Source of the DNA: Liolophura sinensis
Lineage: Eukaryota; Mollusca; Polyplacophora; Chitonida; Chitonidae
Reading direction: 5' to 3'
Assembly (NCBI RefSeq): GCF_032854445.1
Contig: NC_088300.1
Location: 81,892,101-81,956,100 of the forward strand
DNA: 64,000 bases
The position numbers and the translations under genes are program-made. This document shows positions 53,001 to 64,000 of the stretch, one piece after another. Each line of letters opens with the position of its first letter. Positions within the stretch are counted from its first letter, which is position 1. The notes below the pieces were generated by a model. It saw only the letters and a list, made by a program, of their open reading frames with translations, ran no database searches and was not told the origin of the DNA.

Positions 53001-56000
53001 GTAAGTAAAGTGTCTGACAGGATGTGTGTGTGTGTGACTCAAACCCTGTTCAGATAACACATCATCATGCCATGTTTGAAGACACTCAAGCACAAGAATA
53101 ATCAGAAAAACTGGTCAACAAACCATGTAGAAAGTAGCAAAAAGAGGAATTTTGACAGGTGAAAGCATGTTTCACACCATCGCTATGTGAATATCAAGTA
53201 ACAAGTGTCCAAAAACATGCATAAAGAAGTGCCATGCACAAAACTTGTAAAACACCAGTAAACCATGTGAGAAAACAGAAACATGTATCCTTCAGTTGGG
53301 GATAGCTCACGGCCAATGACCGGTGCTTAGAAGCACTGTTGACATTTCTAGGCCAAAGCCAAATGCATGATCAAAATTCAAGTTGTCTTGTGAAGAGAGA
53401 CCACATTATTCTTTTTTGGTTTGTTTTACTTGCAAGTCAAATGACACTAAAAAATCAAAAAATGGAATAAATCATAAAATTAAAAATACACCTTTCCATT
53501 TTGTGCAGTCTTAAGTTTAATGATTTTCCTACTGTCTTCAACAAGAAAAATTGCTGAGGCAGTACACTTTTCTCATAAATAGGTGAATTTTCACTTTTAC
53601 TTCTATACCCTCCTCCAACATTTGAAAGAAAAATTCATTCTGCCAATAAAACAACAATTTTTAATTGGTGTGGCCATATAATGTGTTGGTCACATGACCT
53701 GTATTTTTCTCATGGTTTATGTGGTGGGCTGTGATCAGGTTGGTCACATCAGACAGCGATGAAAGTGGACAGTGGATAAGGCCATGATGACTGGTCCTAA
53801 CATTCCCCCAGCATCCAGTGTTAAGAATCCACCATTCTGTTCACAGTTAGCCCAGGTATGTCCAAACACAAAACCAACAAAGCATGAAATGTTAAAAGAA
53901 ATCATATGGAACGCATGTAATTTTCAAATACATGAAAATAAGTGCAGCCTACAGGATACCATGCTTTACAGCCATCCACTGTCAACTCTCTCAAACATGA
54001 CCTTAACGGCACCCTATTCCTGGAGGACCCTGGAGCCAGCATCCTAATTCTCCTTAGGCTGGAATCCCAGGCGAGCTGAGGACATCTGGGACCGGCTGAG
54101 AAAAAAAAAGGTGTCAGTGATGGGTGCCTTCCGTCCATGTGTCTGGCTGAAGTGGCGGTTGTTGAAGTGGCAGACCTACCTTCTCCTCGAGGCTGGGGTA
54201 ACTACACGGAGTGTATTTGAAATAAGGAGGTTGATCAACCGTGTAGTCATAGCACCACTCCATCATGTGATTGGCAAAATCAAAGCCCCTGTGGTAGAGG
54301 GAGAGAAATCAGAGATGGGCTGATCAGTGAAAGATTACTCTAAGTCAGGTCCTGATGCTTTTCCCAGTCCTACACCTCTCTGTCACACCATGCACATAGC
54401 TAACAAACACTTCTGTCTGCAGGTCATGCCCTTATGCCTTGCACTAGTCCTACACCTCTCTGTCACATCCTGCACAAAGCTAACATACATTTCTGTCTGC
54501 AAGTCATGTTCTGATGCCTTACTCAGTCCTACACCTCTGTCACATCCTGCACAAAGCTAACATACATTTCTGTCTGCAAGTCATGTTCTGATGCCTTACT
54601 CAGTCCTACACCTCTCTGTCACACCCTGCACATAGCTTACGTACACTTCTGTCTACAAGCCAGCATACATGTACACTTCTGTCTGCAGGTCATGCCCTTA
54701 TGCCTTCCACTAGTCCTACACCTCTCTGTCACACCCTGCACATAGCTAACATACACTTCTGTCTTGTATATGCACACAATACTTACACTCTTGTCCATTC
54801 ACACAATACTAACACTCTTGTCCATTCACACAATACTTACACTCTTGTCCATTCACACTATACTTACACTCTTGTCCATTCACACAATACTAACACTCTT
54901 GTCCATTCACACAATACTTACACTCTTGTCCATTCACACTATACTTACACTCTTGTCCATTCACACAATACTTACACTCTTGTCCATTCACACAATACTT
55001 ACATTCTTGTCCATTCACACAATACTTACTCTTGTCCACTCACACTATACTTACTCTTGTCCATTCACACAATACTTACACTCCTGTACTCTTGTACACT
55101 CGCACAATATTTACACTTTTAATTGTATTACACAATACTTACACTCCTGTAGTATACAGTAGTCAGAAATTGATTTGAAGCCTTTCAGATACACTTGTAC
55201 GTGTATCCTCAAACACATACTGTTTTTCAAGAACACATGAACAAGTGTAAGATAACACACAAGATGATTTTAAATTCCCAGACTTGTAAGCAATACATGT
55301 AAATCAAGCAATATATCATACATGTCTATTTACACCTGAGTAATGATATACAACATAACACAACCTACTTCATTAGTACACGTAATGTGTTAACAAAATA
55401 GATACTCCATTTACTACATAAAGTTTGTACAATCTCAAAAACTGCTGATGGACAAAGAACATTGTAACAGGTATATCTATGCTCTTATTGAAAAGAATCT
55501 GTTTGCTATCAGAGAATGTTTGCTTGATACCAAGCAGTAAATCTCATTGAAAGACTTTCAACACACAGATTAGTGATTAGTGTCTTACAAAGTACATGTA
55601 GTCCATTAGCAATTTTAGTCTTTAATCAATTATCCCACCACCCCAACCTCAGTCTGTAAGAGCTACCTGTAATTGTAGTTACAATAGTCCAAGTCAATGA
55701 AGGTCAACACAGGTTCCTCGTCATCTTCCTTCTTTTCAAGCAGGATATTACCTGAAACAATTATTACAGTCATGGTAAATTGGCCATACCTACACACCAT
55801 GGTACAGTCACATGACCAGCACATTACTGCATGACATGTCAAAGACAAGTACTGTATGAGATGCTAAGAGTTGTTATGGGAGGGCAGGGAACAGATATCA
55901 ACAGAGAAGAAGGTTCCCCATAGCTAGTACGGCATCAAATCATTAGGCACTGACAAGACAGGAAGACTTTGGACTTCCTGTGAGAGATTGCTCAGCTACA

Positions 56001-59000
56001 CCAGCACACCAGCAGACTTGAGCTGTTTGCTGGTGTGTTTGGTATCACTGCTGACACACAACTGACACTTGGCTCATTGTCTACAGACTGATGTGAGAGA
56101 TTGCTCAGCTATATCAGCACACCAGCAGACTTGAGCTGTTTGCTGCTGTGTTTGGTATCACTGCTGACACACAACTGACACTTGGCTCATGATCTACAGA
56201 CTGATGTGAGAGATTGCTCAGCTATATCAGCACACCAGCAGACTTGTGCTGTTTGCTGCTGTGTTTGGTATCACTGCTGACACACAACTGACACTTGGCT
56301 CATGGTCTACAGACTGATGTGAGAGATTGCTCAGCTACACCAGCACACCAGCAGACTTGTGCTGTTTGCTGCTGTGTTTGGTATCACTGCTGACACACAA
56401 CTGACACTTGGCTCATGGTCTACAGACTGATGTGAGAGATTGCTCAGCTACACCAGCACACCAGCAGACTTGAGCTGTTTGCTGGTGTGTTTGGTATCAC
56501 TGCTGACACACTACTGACACTTGGCTCATTGTCTACAGACTGATGTGAGAGATTGCTCAGCTACATCAGCACACCAGCAGACTTGAGCTGTTTGCTGGTG
56601 TGGGAGGTATCTGTGAGGTGAACTACTGACACTTGGCTCATTGTCTACAGACTGATGTGAGAGATTGCTCAGCTTTATCAGCACACCAGCAGACTTGAGC
56701 TGTTTGCTGGTGTGGGAGGTATCTGTGAGGTGAACTACTGACACTTGGCTCATTGTCTACAGACTGATGTGAGAGATTGCTCAGCTATATCAGCACACCA
56801 CCAGACTTGTGCGGTTTGCTGGTGTGGGAGGTATCTGTGAGGTGAACTACTGACACTTGGCTCATTGTCTACAGACTGATGTGAGAGATTGCTCAGCTAT
56901 ATCAGCACACCAGCAGACTTGTGCGGTTTGCTGGTGTGGGAGGTATCTGTGAGGTGAACTACTGACACTTGGCTCATTGTCTACAGACTGATGTGAGAGA
57001 TTGCTCAGCTATATCAGCACACCAGCAGACTTGTGGGGTTTGCTGGTGTGGGAGGTGTCTGTGAGGTGAACTACTGACACTTGGCTCATTGTCTACAGAC
57101 TGATGTGAGTGAGTGAGTGAGTGCTCGGGGTTTAACGTCGTACTCAACAATTTTTCAGTCATATGACAACGAAGGAATCATTAGGGTGCATGTACGTATA
57201 ATGTGCCTCCTTGTTGCAGGACGGATTTCCACCACTCTTTTATTTAGTGCTGCTTCACTGAGATGACTTACCGAAGGCAAGTAAGCCGCCCTGCCCGAGC
57301 CATTATACTGATACGGGTCAACCAGTCGTTGCACTATCCCCTTCATGCTGAACGCCAAGCAAGGAAGTTACAACTTCCTCTTTTAAAGTCTTAGGTGTGA
57401 CTCGATCAAGGATTGATCCTGGATCTACCGGTCCCGATTGATGTGAGAGATTGCTCAGCTATATCAGCACACCAGCAGACTTGAGCTGTTTGCTGGTGTG
57501 GGAGGTATCTGTGAGGTGAACTACTGACACTTGGCTCACTGTCTACAGACTGATGTGAGAGATTGCTCAGCTATATCAGCACACCAGCAGACTTGAGCTG
57601 TTTGCTGGTGTGTTTGGTATCACTGCTGACACACTACTGACACTTGGCTCATTGTCTACAGACTGATGTGAGAGATTGCTCAGCAATATCAGCACACCAG
57701 CAGACTTGAGCTGTTTGCTGGTGTGGGAGGTATTCGTGAGGTGAACTACTGACTCTTGGCTCATGGTCTACAGGCTTCAAGCTTTCAGTGCATATAGAGG
57801 GGAAATTTACATCTTTCAGTATAAATCTGCACAAGGTCACAAATATGTAAACGATTTGTCACAGCAAAATGTTGCCATGGTGTTATACATGGATGCTTTG
57901 TGTTCTGAAGGTTCTGTGTATGTAAGTTATACAGGAACACACAAGTACCACAGGTCAGTCAGCTACATCCACCACTACATATACATGTATACAGGTACTT
58001 ATAGTTTTGAAAAAGTGATCGGTTGGTTTTGGAACAGGTTATAAGTGAAAATTGAAGTACACACTTAATTATCAGCCTACAATATGTGGATACAAGACAC
58101 ACGTCTCACACTTAATTATCTGCCTACACTGTGTGGATACAAGACACATGTCTCACACTTAATTATCTGTCTACACTATGTGGATACAAGACACATGTCT
58201 CACACTTATCTGCCAACTCTATGTGGATACAAGACACATGTCTCACACTTAATTATCTGTCTACACTGTGGATACAAGACACATGTCTCACACTTAATTA
58301 TCTGCCTACACTATGTGGATACAAGACACAAGTCTCACACTTAATTATCTGCCTACACTATGTGGAAACAAGACACATGTCTCACACTTAATTATCTGCC
58401 TAAACTATGTGGATACAAGACACATGTCTCACACTTATCTGCCAACTCTATGTGGATACAAGACACATGTCTCACACTTAATTATCTGTCTACACTGTGG
58501 ATACAAGACACATGTCTCACACTTAATTATCTGCCTACACTATGTGGATACAAGACACATGTCTCACACTTAATTATCTGCCAACTCTATGTGGATACAA
58601 GACACATGTTTCACACTTAATTATCTGCCTACACTATGTGGATACAAGACACATGTCCCACACTTAATAATCTGCCAACTCTATGTGGATACAAGACAGA
58701 TGTCTTACACAGCACAGATGATTTACAAGCCACACAGGTGAAACCTGTTCTAACGTGTACTCAACAACAGGTACTTGCTATCATACACATCTCTGTCTCG
58801 TCTCAAAGATCTTATGAGACATCTGCATCTCTAATAGAACTGTAGAATGTCCAATCCATAAGACTTTAAGCTGGCTGAAATACGTCAGTGACAGACTTAC
58901 AGGTGGATGTCATGGAAGTTCATCACAACAACTGCCAATAAGTCTTACCTTCCTGTAAATCATTATGACAGAAGAGCACAGGTGAGTTCTCATTCAAAAG

Positions 59001-61142
59001 TCTCTGCCTGTAAACAGAGAAACATTGAGTAAGGTACATGTAAGTTTATGACAGAAGAAAAACACGACAAATAGTGTTATCTCTGCAAAAACTAGTAATA
59101 CACACAAAAAAATATCACATCTGAACAGGGCATACATGGATTTCAACCCAAAGAAAATAAACACCAACAGTTTGACAAAGAGGATGACTTACTTCAGTTC
59201 TCTAAACTCCATAAGCAGGTCAAAGGAGAGGTACTTGTGGAGTCTGTCATTGAGAGCCAGTTTGTTGTCATACCTCATGTTATCCACAGCCTGGTCCACC
59301 CACCTACCAAAAAGGCCAAACCAAGCCCTATATAGACTGTCAGACACTGCAGCTTACAAACATAGAAGTATTACACTCACACCACCTTTCTCCATCATTT
59401 GAACATGGCAAGTCACTTACACATCTCTCTTTTATTCTTCAAATATTGAGCTATGCTTCATTTTATGTTAGATCTGTCGCAGTACTGAACTGTCACAGTA
59501 GTTAGAACTGGTGAAATGTAGTACAGGCTATATCAAAGTACCTCTCTAGATTTGCGAAGAACCATGAGGGTTGTTTACATAGCGGCACGCTCAGGCTATG
59601 GAACATGGCCAGCTTTCTGGCAATCTGTCGCGAGATCTCTGGTTTGGCCAGCTCTTTGGTCAGGAGAGGGCGGGCCTGTACATAAAAACACACGTTCATA
59701 ACTACAATAATTACATGGAATGCTTACACGTATATCAGGTATTATGTCTGTATGAAGGTGAACACAAAAACTCTCACCCATGTTCCCATAAATTTGACTG
59801 ACCCTGTATGAGTTAAATATTAATGACATTAAAGACCACAGCATTAACCCTCATTAGACATGTGATAAGACACTATATTCTGGTGTAATCCATCCATAAG
59901 CTACATGTACTCACTGGCTGGGGGACGATTTGGTGTTTCTATAGGAGCCATATACACTGTAGGTGACATTTGGAGATGAAGAGGCTGACTGTCTACTTAC
60001 CGGCAGGAACTCTTCAACCCTGCCCCTAGGAAAGACACCGAAGAGTTTGGGTCCTAGTTTGCGCTCTGCCAGGATGGAGAAGAGGACGGAGCTGTTGAGA
60101 ACAAAGGCCATGGACTTCGAGAGTTCTCCGTACACACGGACCAGCAGCCTTCGTGGCTCGCTGCCCTGAAGCTTGCAGTGACTGGGTAGCGTGCAAATGT
60201 ACATCATGTTTGTCAGGCCACCACTGAAAGAGTAACAGGGTTCATGCACTGACTCCTCAATAAGTCAGTCAGATGTACATGTAAATACGAAAAGATGGGT
60301 CTTCAGAATCTGGTGCGAATTTGTGTGCAATAATTAAACTAAAGTGTCAATCCTAAGCTAATTTGCACAGAGTGAAGTCCCTTTGTGCCATGACATAGTC
60401 GCTTTACAGCACAGTACGGCCTAACTGGCTTATGTTTGAATTATGTTCTTGGTGGATTTGGGTTCTCAGTACCGGTATTTGACAATAACTGATATTCTGC
60501 CTGAAGTCTGATCTATACGACTCGGAAACTAGGATGTTGAAAGATGTTCCAAGTAGTCCTATCCTGTTGTTAAATACCAACGTCACTCAGTTGTCATATA
60601 GTGATGTAACTCGAAAACAGCATACTTCAAATTTTGGGCACAACAAAGATTGAGTAAGCTGTATTTGTGCGACATTACTAATCTCAGGCAGGGCCTCCTT
60701 GGCTCAGTTGGCTAGCGCAGCGTTAAGACCCAGGAGCCTCTCACTAATGCAGATGCAGTGAGTTAAAGTCCAGCTCATGCTGGCTTCCTCTCCGGCCTGT
60801 GGGTTCCCCTGGTTTCCTCCCACCATAATGCTGGCCGCCATCGTATAAGTGAAATATAAGTGCATACGGATTAACACAACAATTAAATAAATAAATTAAT
60901 TAATCCCAGGCTGGTTAAGGCTTTTCTGAAAAGAACAGAGAATCATTTTAACGCCTCTATGTGCTTCAGATGGTTCCTTGTTTGCTACTAAAAAAAAAAA
61001 ACAAAAAAAACCCTGTGGTACGTTACCTGAGAGGTGATATTTGGAAGTCTTCCTCTGGCAGATTCGCCCAGGCTCCTCCCACACATGATGTACACCAGTC
61101 AAACACCATTTCCCTGATCAGCTTTGGTACCTGGTTAGCCAT
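49936..61142 (-). CDS. CHKA/CHKB-like: Choline kinase, complete, nine exons
   Basis: Cytosolic enzyme that phosphorylates choline with ATP, the first step of the Kennedy pathway to phosphatidylcholine. Exons (minus strand): 61027-61142, 60001-60223, 59542-59675, 59193-59303, 58949-59007, 55667-55751, 54180-54288, 52802-52975 and 49936-50019. They total 1,095 bp, one frame, 364 residues, all GT-AG. Marks: PLSGGLTNM (nucleotide loop, about 37-45), SILAERKLGPKLFGVFP (about 87-104), Brenner motif CHNDLQEGN with Asp211, FIDLDYCNYNYRGFDFANH with Mg-binding Asp234, and FWWGTW, whose Trp319 and Trp322 match the choline-pocket tryptophans. YNYRGFD and HNDxQEGN favour choline kinase over ethanolamine kinase (HNDLLxxN). 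It is shorter at the N-terminus than human CHKA (457 aa) and closer to CHKB (395 aa). Start ATG has G at -3 and +4. Confidence 0.95.
50020..50600. other. Last choline kinase intron, unique part
   Basis: Nothing recognised before the array begins. Confidence 0.5.
50601..52801 (-). repeat. Array copied from choline kinase exon 8 end plus 5' splice site, 80-bp unit
   Basis: About 27 units. Read on the minus strand, each carries a relative of the exon end (GCCTGC..TCTGATATCAAC), the GT region and the first intron bases 'agggaggggataagctct'. Units nearest the exon keep working-looking donors (for example ATG|gtgagg); central units are homogenised to GATGTAATCAGGG and have lost the consensus. The 80-bp units yield many identical overlapping 65-codon ORFs that are not genes. 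Confidence 0.95.
52802..52975 (-). CDS. CHKA/CHKB-like: Choline kinase exon 8
   Basis: 174 bp, phase 0, acceptor atttacag, donor GTG|gtaagg. It reads YVFFCEYIQTRDG..., then MFALASSFWWGTWALVQA and SSDINFDYV, matching FALASHFLWGLWSIVQA and SSIEFGYM. The last 40 or so bases and the donor are the template of the 80-bp array that fills the next intron. Confidence 0.95.
52976..54179. other. Choline kinase intron, nothing recognised
   Basis: Unique sequence of 1.2 kb between exons 7 and 8; a short GT run at 53,026-53,036. Confidence 0.5.
54180..54288 (-). CDS. CHKA/CHKB-like: Choline kinase exon 7
   Basis: 109 bp, acceptor tctaccacag, donor GAAG|gtaggt. It reads GFDFANHMMEWCYDY then TVDQPPYFKY, matching GFDIGNHFCEWMYDY of human CHKA. 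It is recognised by translating across the intron frames. Confidence 0.93.
54335..54765. repeat. Tandem array, about 90-bp unit, about 5 copies
   Basis: Units with 'agtcctacacctctctgtca' and 'catacatttctgtctgcaag'. Confidence 0.9.
54770..55150. repeat. Tandem array, 27-bp unit, about 14 copies
   Basis: Units 'cacacaatacttacactctt' plus 'gtccatt'. Confidence 0.94.
55155..55660. other. Choline kinase intron, nothing recognised
   Basis: AT-rich unique sequence. Confidence 0.5.
55667..55751 (-). CDS. CHKA/CHKB-like: Choline kinase exon 6
   Basis: 85 bp, acceptor ttgtttcag, donor ACAG|gtagct. It reads GNILLEKKEDDEEPVLTFID then LDYCNYNY; the Asp of FID is the metal-binding residue of the choline-kinase motif. 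Confidence 0.95.
55965..57780. repeat. Tandem array, about 113-118-bp unit, about 13 copies
   Basis: Units with 'gactgatgtgagagattgct', 'cagcacaccagcagacttg' and 'tgacacttggctcattgtct'. Two sub-types differ in the middle (tttggtatcactgctgacac versus ggaggtatctgtgaggtgaa). Confidence 0.94.
57110..57438. mobile_element. Second SINE type (mollusc-like), 329 bp
   Basis: Begins with a tgagtgagtgagtgc run and 'ggggtttaacgtcgtactca', and ends 'ggatctaccggtcccgat'. Flanked by tgatgtgag on both sides. The pattern is familiar from mollusc genomes (recall, not searched). Confidence 0.75.
58080..58735. repeat. Tandem array, 47-bp unit, about 14 copies
   Basis: Units 'cacacttaattatctgccta' plus 'cactatgtggatacaagacac' and 'atgtct'; a block of five units recurs at offset 229 bp. 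Confidence 0.95.
58949..59007 (-). CDS. CHKA/CHKB-like: Choline kinase exon 5 (Brenner motif)
   Basis: A 59-bp exon, acceptor gtttacag, donor GAAG|gtaaga. It reads QRLLNENSPVLFCHNDLQE and carries the catalytic His-Asn-Asp of the phosphotransferase signature. The Gly of QEG is split by the intron. Confidence 0.95.
59193..59303 (-). CDS. CHKA/CHKB-like: Choline kinase exon 4
   Basis: 111 bp, acceptor ttttggtag, donor GAA|gtaagt, phase 2 on both sides. It reads WVDQAVDNMRYDNKL... with LMEFRELK at the end, the variable helical stretch before the catalytic loop. Confidence 0.88.
59542..59675 (-). CDS. CHKA/CHKB-like: Choline kinase exon 3
   Basis: 134 bp, acceptor atgtacag, donor GAGAG|gtactt (a weaker donor). 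It reads ARPLLTKELAKPEISRQIAR then KLAMFHSL, matching 'SRPLKTQELREPVLSAAIA...MAQFHGM' of CHKB. Confidence 0.93.
60001..60223 (-). CDS. CHKA/CHKB-like: Choline kinase exon 2
   Basis: 223 bp, acceptor ctctttcag, donor CCG|gtaagt. It encodes SGGLTNM, LLVRVYGEL and SILAERKLGPKLFGVFPRG, the N-lobe nucleotide-binding part of the kinase fold. Confidence 0.95.
60691..60900 (+). mobile_element. tRNA-derived SINE, internally deleted
   Basis: Starts gggcctccttggctcagttg and ends with aaataaataaattaat. Flanked by taatctcaggc / taatcccaggc. Lies in choline kinase intron 1. Confidence 0.85.
61027..61142 (-). CDS. CHKA/CHKB-like: Choline kinase exon 1
   Basis: 116 bp from ATG to donor TCAG|gtaacg, ending in phase 2. 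It reads MANQVPKLIREMVFDWCTSC and then VGGAWANLPEEDFQISPL, matching the 'WCREYLGGAWRR...' opening of vertebrate choline kinases. Confidence 0.9.
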
Positions 61143-61156
61143 AGCCCGTGTGGATT

Positions 61157-61197
61157 GGGGCGGGGCCGGTGAGGGGGATAAGGGCGGAAGAGGGGGG
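61157..61197 (+). promoter_or_regulatory. G-quadruplex-type G-run cluster upstream of the choline kinase ATG
   Basis: Five runs of three to six G within about 40 bases on the plus strand (template strand for choline kinase), starting about 15 bases upstream of its ATG, so in the likely 5' UTR. Confidence 0.5.
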
Positions 61198-61204
61198 CTT
61201 GGTA

Positions 61205-62730
61205 GAGCTCAGAGAGACTAGGGAGGGGACAGGGTATCTGTCACAGAGATATAACCTAACAACTTTCGTGTATTCTGTGTAGAACCCCTCACAAATGCTC
61301 CGAGCAGATGACCTGCGATTTGGCGTGGGTTAGACGACGTGAATGTCAAGCCTCCGTCACCACTAGCGGTACGATTCAAGGCTCAAAATTAGGAACTCTT
61401 GGAGTCAATTTGTAGCCTTGAATTTGTTGCTTTTGATCTCTGTGTCTATTACATGTACAGCCGAGGTGAAATCTGTCAGATAACTACAATCTATGGCAAT
61501 GGTATGTAGCCGAGTTTTCTCCTTGAGCGTTTGTCAGCCTCCCGTAAATCGGCGCGTCTGACAGAATCAATGCCGTGATGATGAGTAGAGCCACCAACAG
61601 CGCCACGCGCTACAACTCGGTAGATGCTCGCTGCGTATTAGGCTACACGCTGGCAAAGAATAGGTCAATAAAATAGGATCTAAAAACACGTGTTAATGAC
61701 GGGTGATAGGAAACAACGCTTAAGACCAGGGTCTAGGGACGAACGGGATCTGCTAATAGCAAACAGTTGGAGTGACTCGCTTCTTGTTGACAAGAGTGAT
61801 GAACTATTTCAGAAATTATTTATATAGGCTAGTGTGATAGCCAGGCGATAACCGCATTTGGCTGAGTTGTATATAGGCCTACGGAGCGCCGTTTGGTACA
61901 AATTTATTTATTATGTATAGCAGTTAACCATTTAATGTGCACAGATGGCATCATTTCCGGCCATTGGCGAAAAATATCCATAAAACAGACAGGTTGTTCA
62001 ACAATATAACGTGCCTCCAAAATGAAAAAAAAAAATAGTTTTTTTTTTGGCAAAAATGTCTCTCTCTTAAGGATGTTAGAATCCCTCAGGTGTGAAATTT
62101 GAATTCACATTTTGATTTTCCATTATCTTGACTTTCCTCTGACTTAAGATGAAAACCTAGTTCGAATCATAGCCTAAATACCTAACTAATTGTTCTGAAC
62201 CAAAACAGTCAATGGACGATGTTTGCGGAGTTCGGGGATTAACTCAGTGACGTTGTGAACTGACAACCTCTGGTAAATGTTCACACGCCTCCTACTATTT
62301 GTCTGTAAACTGTGCTGCTTGTATGGGCTTTATATGCATGTTAACAAAATGAACAGGCTTTACAGTTGTGCCATCGGTGCCATCGGTGAAATCGGGAGAG
62401 GGGTTTATCAACACATTCCGACAGGTCTTGATCACCAGTTTAATTGCGCTTCCACGGAGCACCATAATTTTTAGAATTCTACTTAAGCAGGTTGATCTAT
62501 TAAAAATCTGTGACACGGTTTTTTTGTTTTTGTTTTGTTTTGTTTTTTTAGTTTAAAGGGTAGACTGTGCCCTTTGACATGTAATACCGGTAACGTTTTG
62601 CTTTTTTTTAAATTGGTGTAAAAAAGCATGTTGATTAAAATTCATTTCTTTATTTTCACTAATATGAAAGTTAGCAGTAATTTTGACAGCAGCAGGCTTT
62701 CAGCTTTCGTAATAGCGACTCACAGGCTAT
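61205..62730. other. Upstream flank of choline kinase
   Basis: Unique sequence likely holding the promoter; I see no TATA box at a fitting place. AT- and T-rich runs near 62,025 and 62,520. Confidence 0.4.
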
Positions 62731-62734
62731 TCGG

Positions 62735-63935
62735 TTACTGTTTTAGGCTACACAACATGCTTTGTGTACAGCACAACTATAGCTATTACTGTTTTGGCTA
62801 CATAACATGCCTTGTATACAGCACAACTATATGTATTACTGTTTTGGGCTACACAACATGTCTTGTGTACAGCACAACTAGCTATTACTGTTTTGGCTAC
62901 ACAACATGCCTTGTGTATAGCACAACTATAGCTATTACTGTTTTGGCTACACAACATGCCTTGTGTATAGCACAGCTAGCTTTTACTATTTTGGGCTACA
63001 CAACATGCTTTGTGTACAGCACAACTATAGCTATTACTGTTTTGGCTACACAACATGCCTTGTGTATAGCACAGCTAGCTTTTACTGTTTTGGGCTACAC
63101 AACATGCTTTGTGTACAGCACAACTATAGCTATTACTGTTTTGGCTACACAGCATGCCTTGTATACAGCACAACTATATGTATTACTGTTTTGGGCTGCA
63201 CAACATGCCTTGTGTACAGCACAAATATAGCTATTACTGTTTTGGCTACACAGGTGCCTTGTGTACAGCACAACTAGCTTTTACTGTTTTGGCTACACTA
63301 CGTGCCTTGTGTACAGCACAACTATAGTTATTACTGGTTTGGGCTACACAACATGCCTTGTGTACAGCACAACTATAGCTATTACTGTTTTGGGCTACAC
63401 AACATGCCTTGTGTACAGCACAACTAGCTATTACTGTTTTAGCTACACAACATGCCTTGTGTACAGCACAACTATAGCTATTACTGTTTTGGGCTGCACA
63501 ACATGCCTTGTATACAGCACAACTATATGTATTACTGTTTTGGGCTACACAACATGCCTTGTGTACAGCACAAATATAGCTATTACTGTTTTGGCTACAC
63601 TAGGTGCCTTGTGTACAGCACAACTAGCTATTACTGTTTTGGGTACACAACATGCCTTGTGTACAGCACAACTAGCTCTTATTGTTTGGGCTAAACAACA
63701 AGCCTTGTGTACAGCATAACTATAGCTACTACTGTTTCGGGTTACACAACATGCCTTGTGTACATCACAAGTAGCTATTACTGTTTTGACTACACAACAT
63801 GCCTGGTGCTCAGCACAACTAACTATTTCTGTTTTTGTCTACACTACGTGCCTTGTGCTCAGCACAAGTAGTTATTACTGTTTTGAGCTATACAACATGC
63901 TTTGTGTATAGCACAACTAGCTATTCTGTTGTCCT
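62735..63935. repeat. Tandem array, about 50-bp unit, about 25 copies
   Basis: Units 'tacacaacatgccttgtgta' plus 'cagcacaactatagctattac' and 'tgttttggc'; shorter units lack 'tatag'. Open reading frames here (for example 62,628-63,230) are array artefacts. Confidence 0.94.
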
Positions 63936-64000
63936 TCAAAAAATAATCATTTAGGATTCCTTTCCATGTGTCCTTTCTGCAAATTAATTGAGTTTCAGCC

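Noticed and set aside
62628-63719. ORFs of 200 and 152 codons with 'YTTCLVYSTT' repeats
   Set aside because: 50-bp array read in successive frames.

Overview
This window is animal nuclear DNA. It has spliced genes with GT-AG introns, introns packed with minisatellites, and several copies of tRNA-derived SINEs. The two SINE types look lophotrochozoan. One has a 3' end reading like 'gagtacggcgtaaaacacc'; the other has a 'gtgagtgagtgag...tttaacgtcgtactcaac' end. A mollusc is most likely, but this is inference from repeat type and gene similarity, with no database search.

Three protein genes are supported. (1) Plus strand, 3,674-23,908: nine exons of a TIF1-type chromatin cofactor (TRIM24/TRIM33-like) with end of RING, two B-boxes, coiled coil, PHD finger and bromodomain. 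The RING exon is missing and probably lies upstream of position 1. All intron phases agree. (2) Minus strand, 36,491-37,270: a KCTD-family BTB/T1 protein, coding in one exon. (3) Minus strand, 49,936-61,142: a complete choline kinase in nine exons, 364 codons, with the phosphotransferase motif HNDLQEGN and both catalytic aspartates. A 51-codon ORF next to a strong splice donor near 44.1-44.26 kb may be an upstream exon or uORF.

The rest is mostly tandem arrays with units of 24-130 bp, more than twenty of them, cut by SINEs and small DNA transposons. Examples are a 2.04-kb hAT-like element with 5-bp target duplications, a 1.09-kb TIR element and a 3-bp-duplication MITE.

The most striking observation is that at least five arrays are tandem copies of exon edges of the neighbouring genes. 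Three carry an exon 3' end plus its 5' splice site (TIF1 large exon, TIF1 PHD exon, choline kinase exon 8). One carries a whole 3' splice site plus the start of the next exon (TIF1 exon at 17,968). One carries the C-terminal coding tail of the KCTD gene. The intron 15,190-17,967 is almost wholly two such arrays back to back: donor copies, then acceptor copies. This could flood pre-mRNA with decoy splice sites. I know of no named system matching it.

Layout: 1-3.6 kb upstream intron or flank with two arrays; 3.7-23.9 kb TIF1; 23.9 to about 28.7 kb TIF1 3' UTR or flank with arrays; 28.9-33 kb arrays; 33.0-37.3 kb KCTD with its tail-derived array; 37.5-46 kb arrays, a 1.9-kb segmental duplication and possible KCTD upstream region; 46-49.9 kb flank; 49.9-61.1 kb choline kinase; 61.2-64 kb upstream flank and one array.
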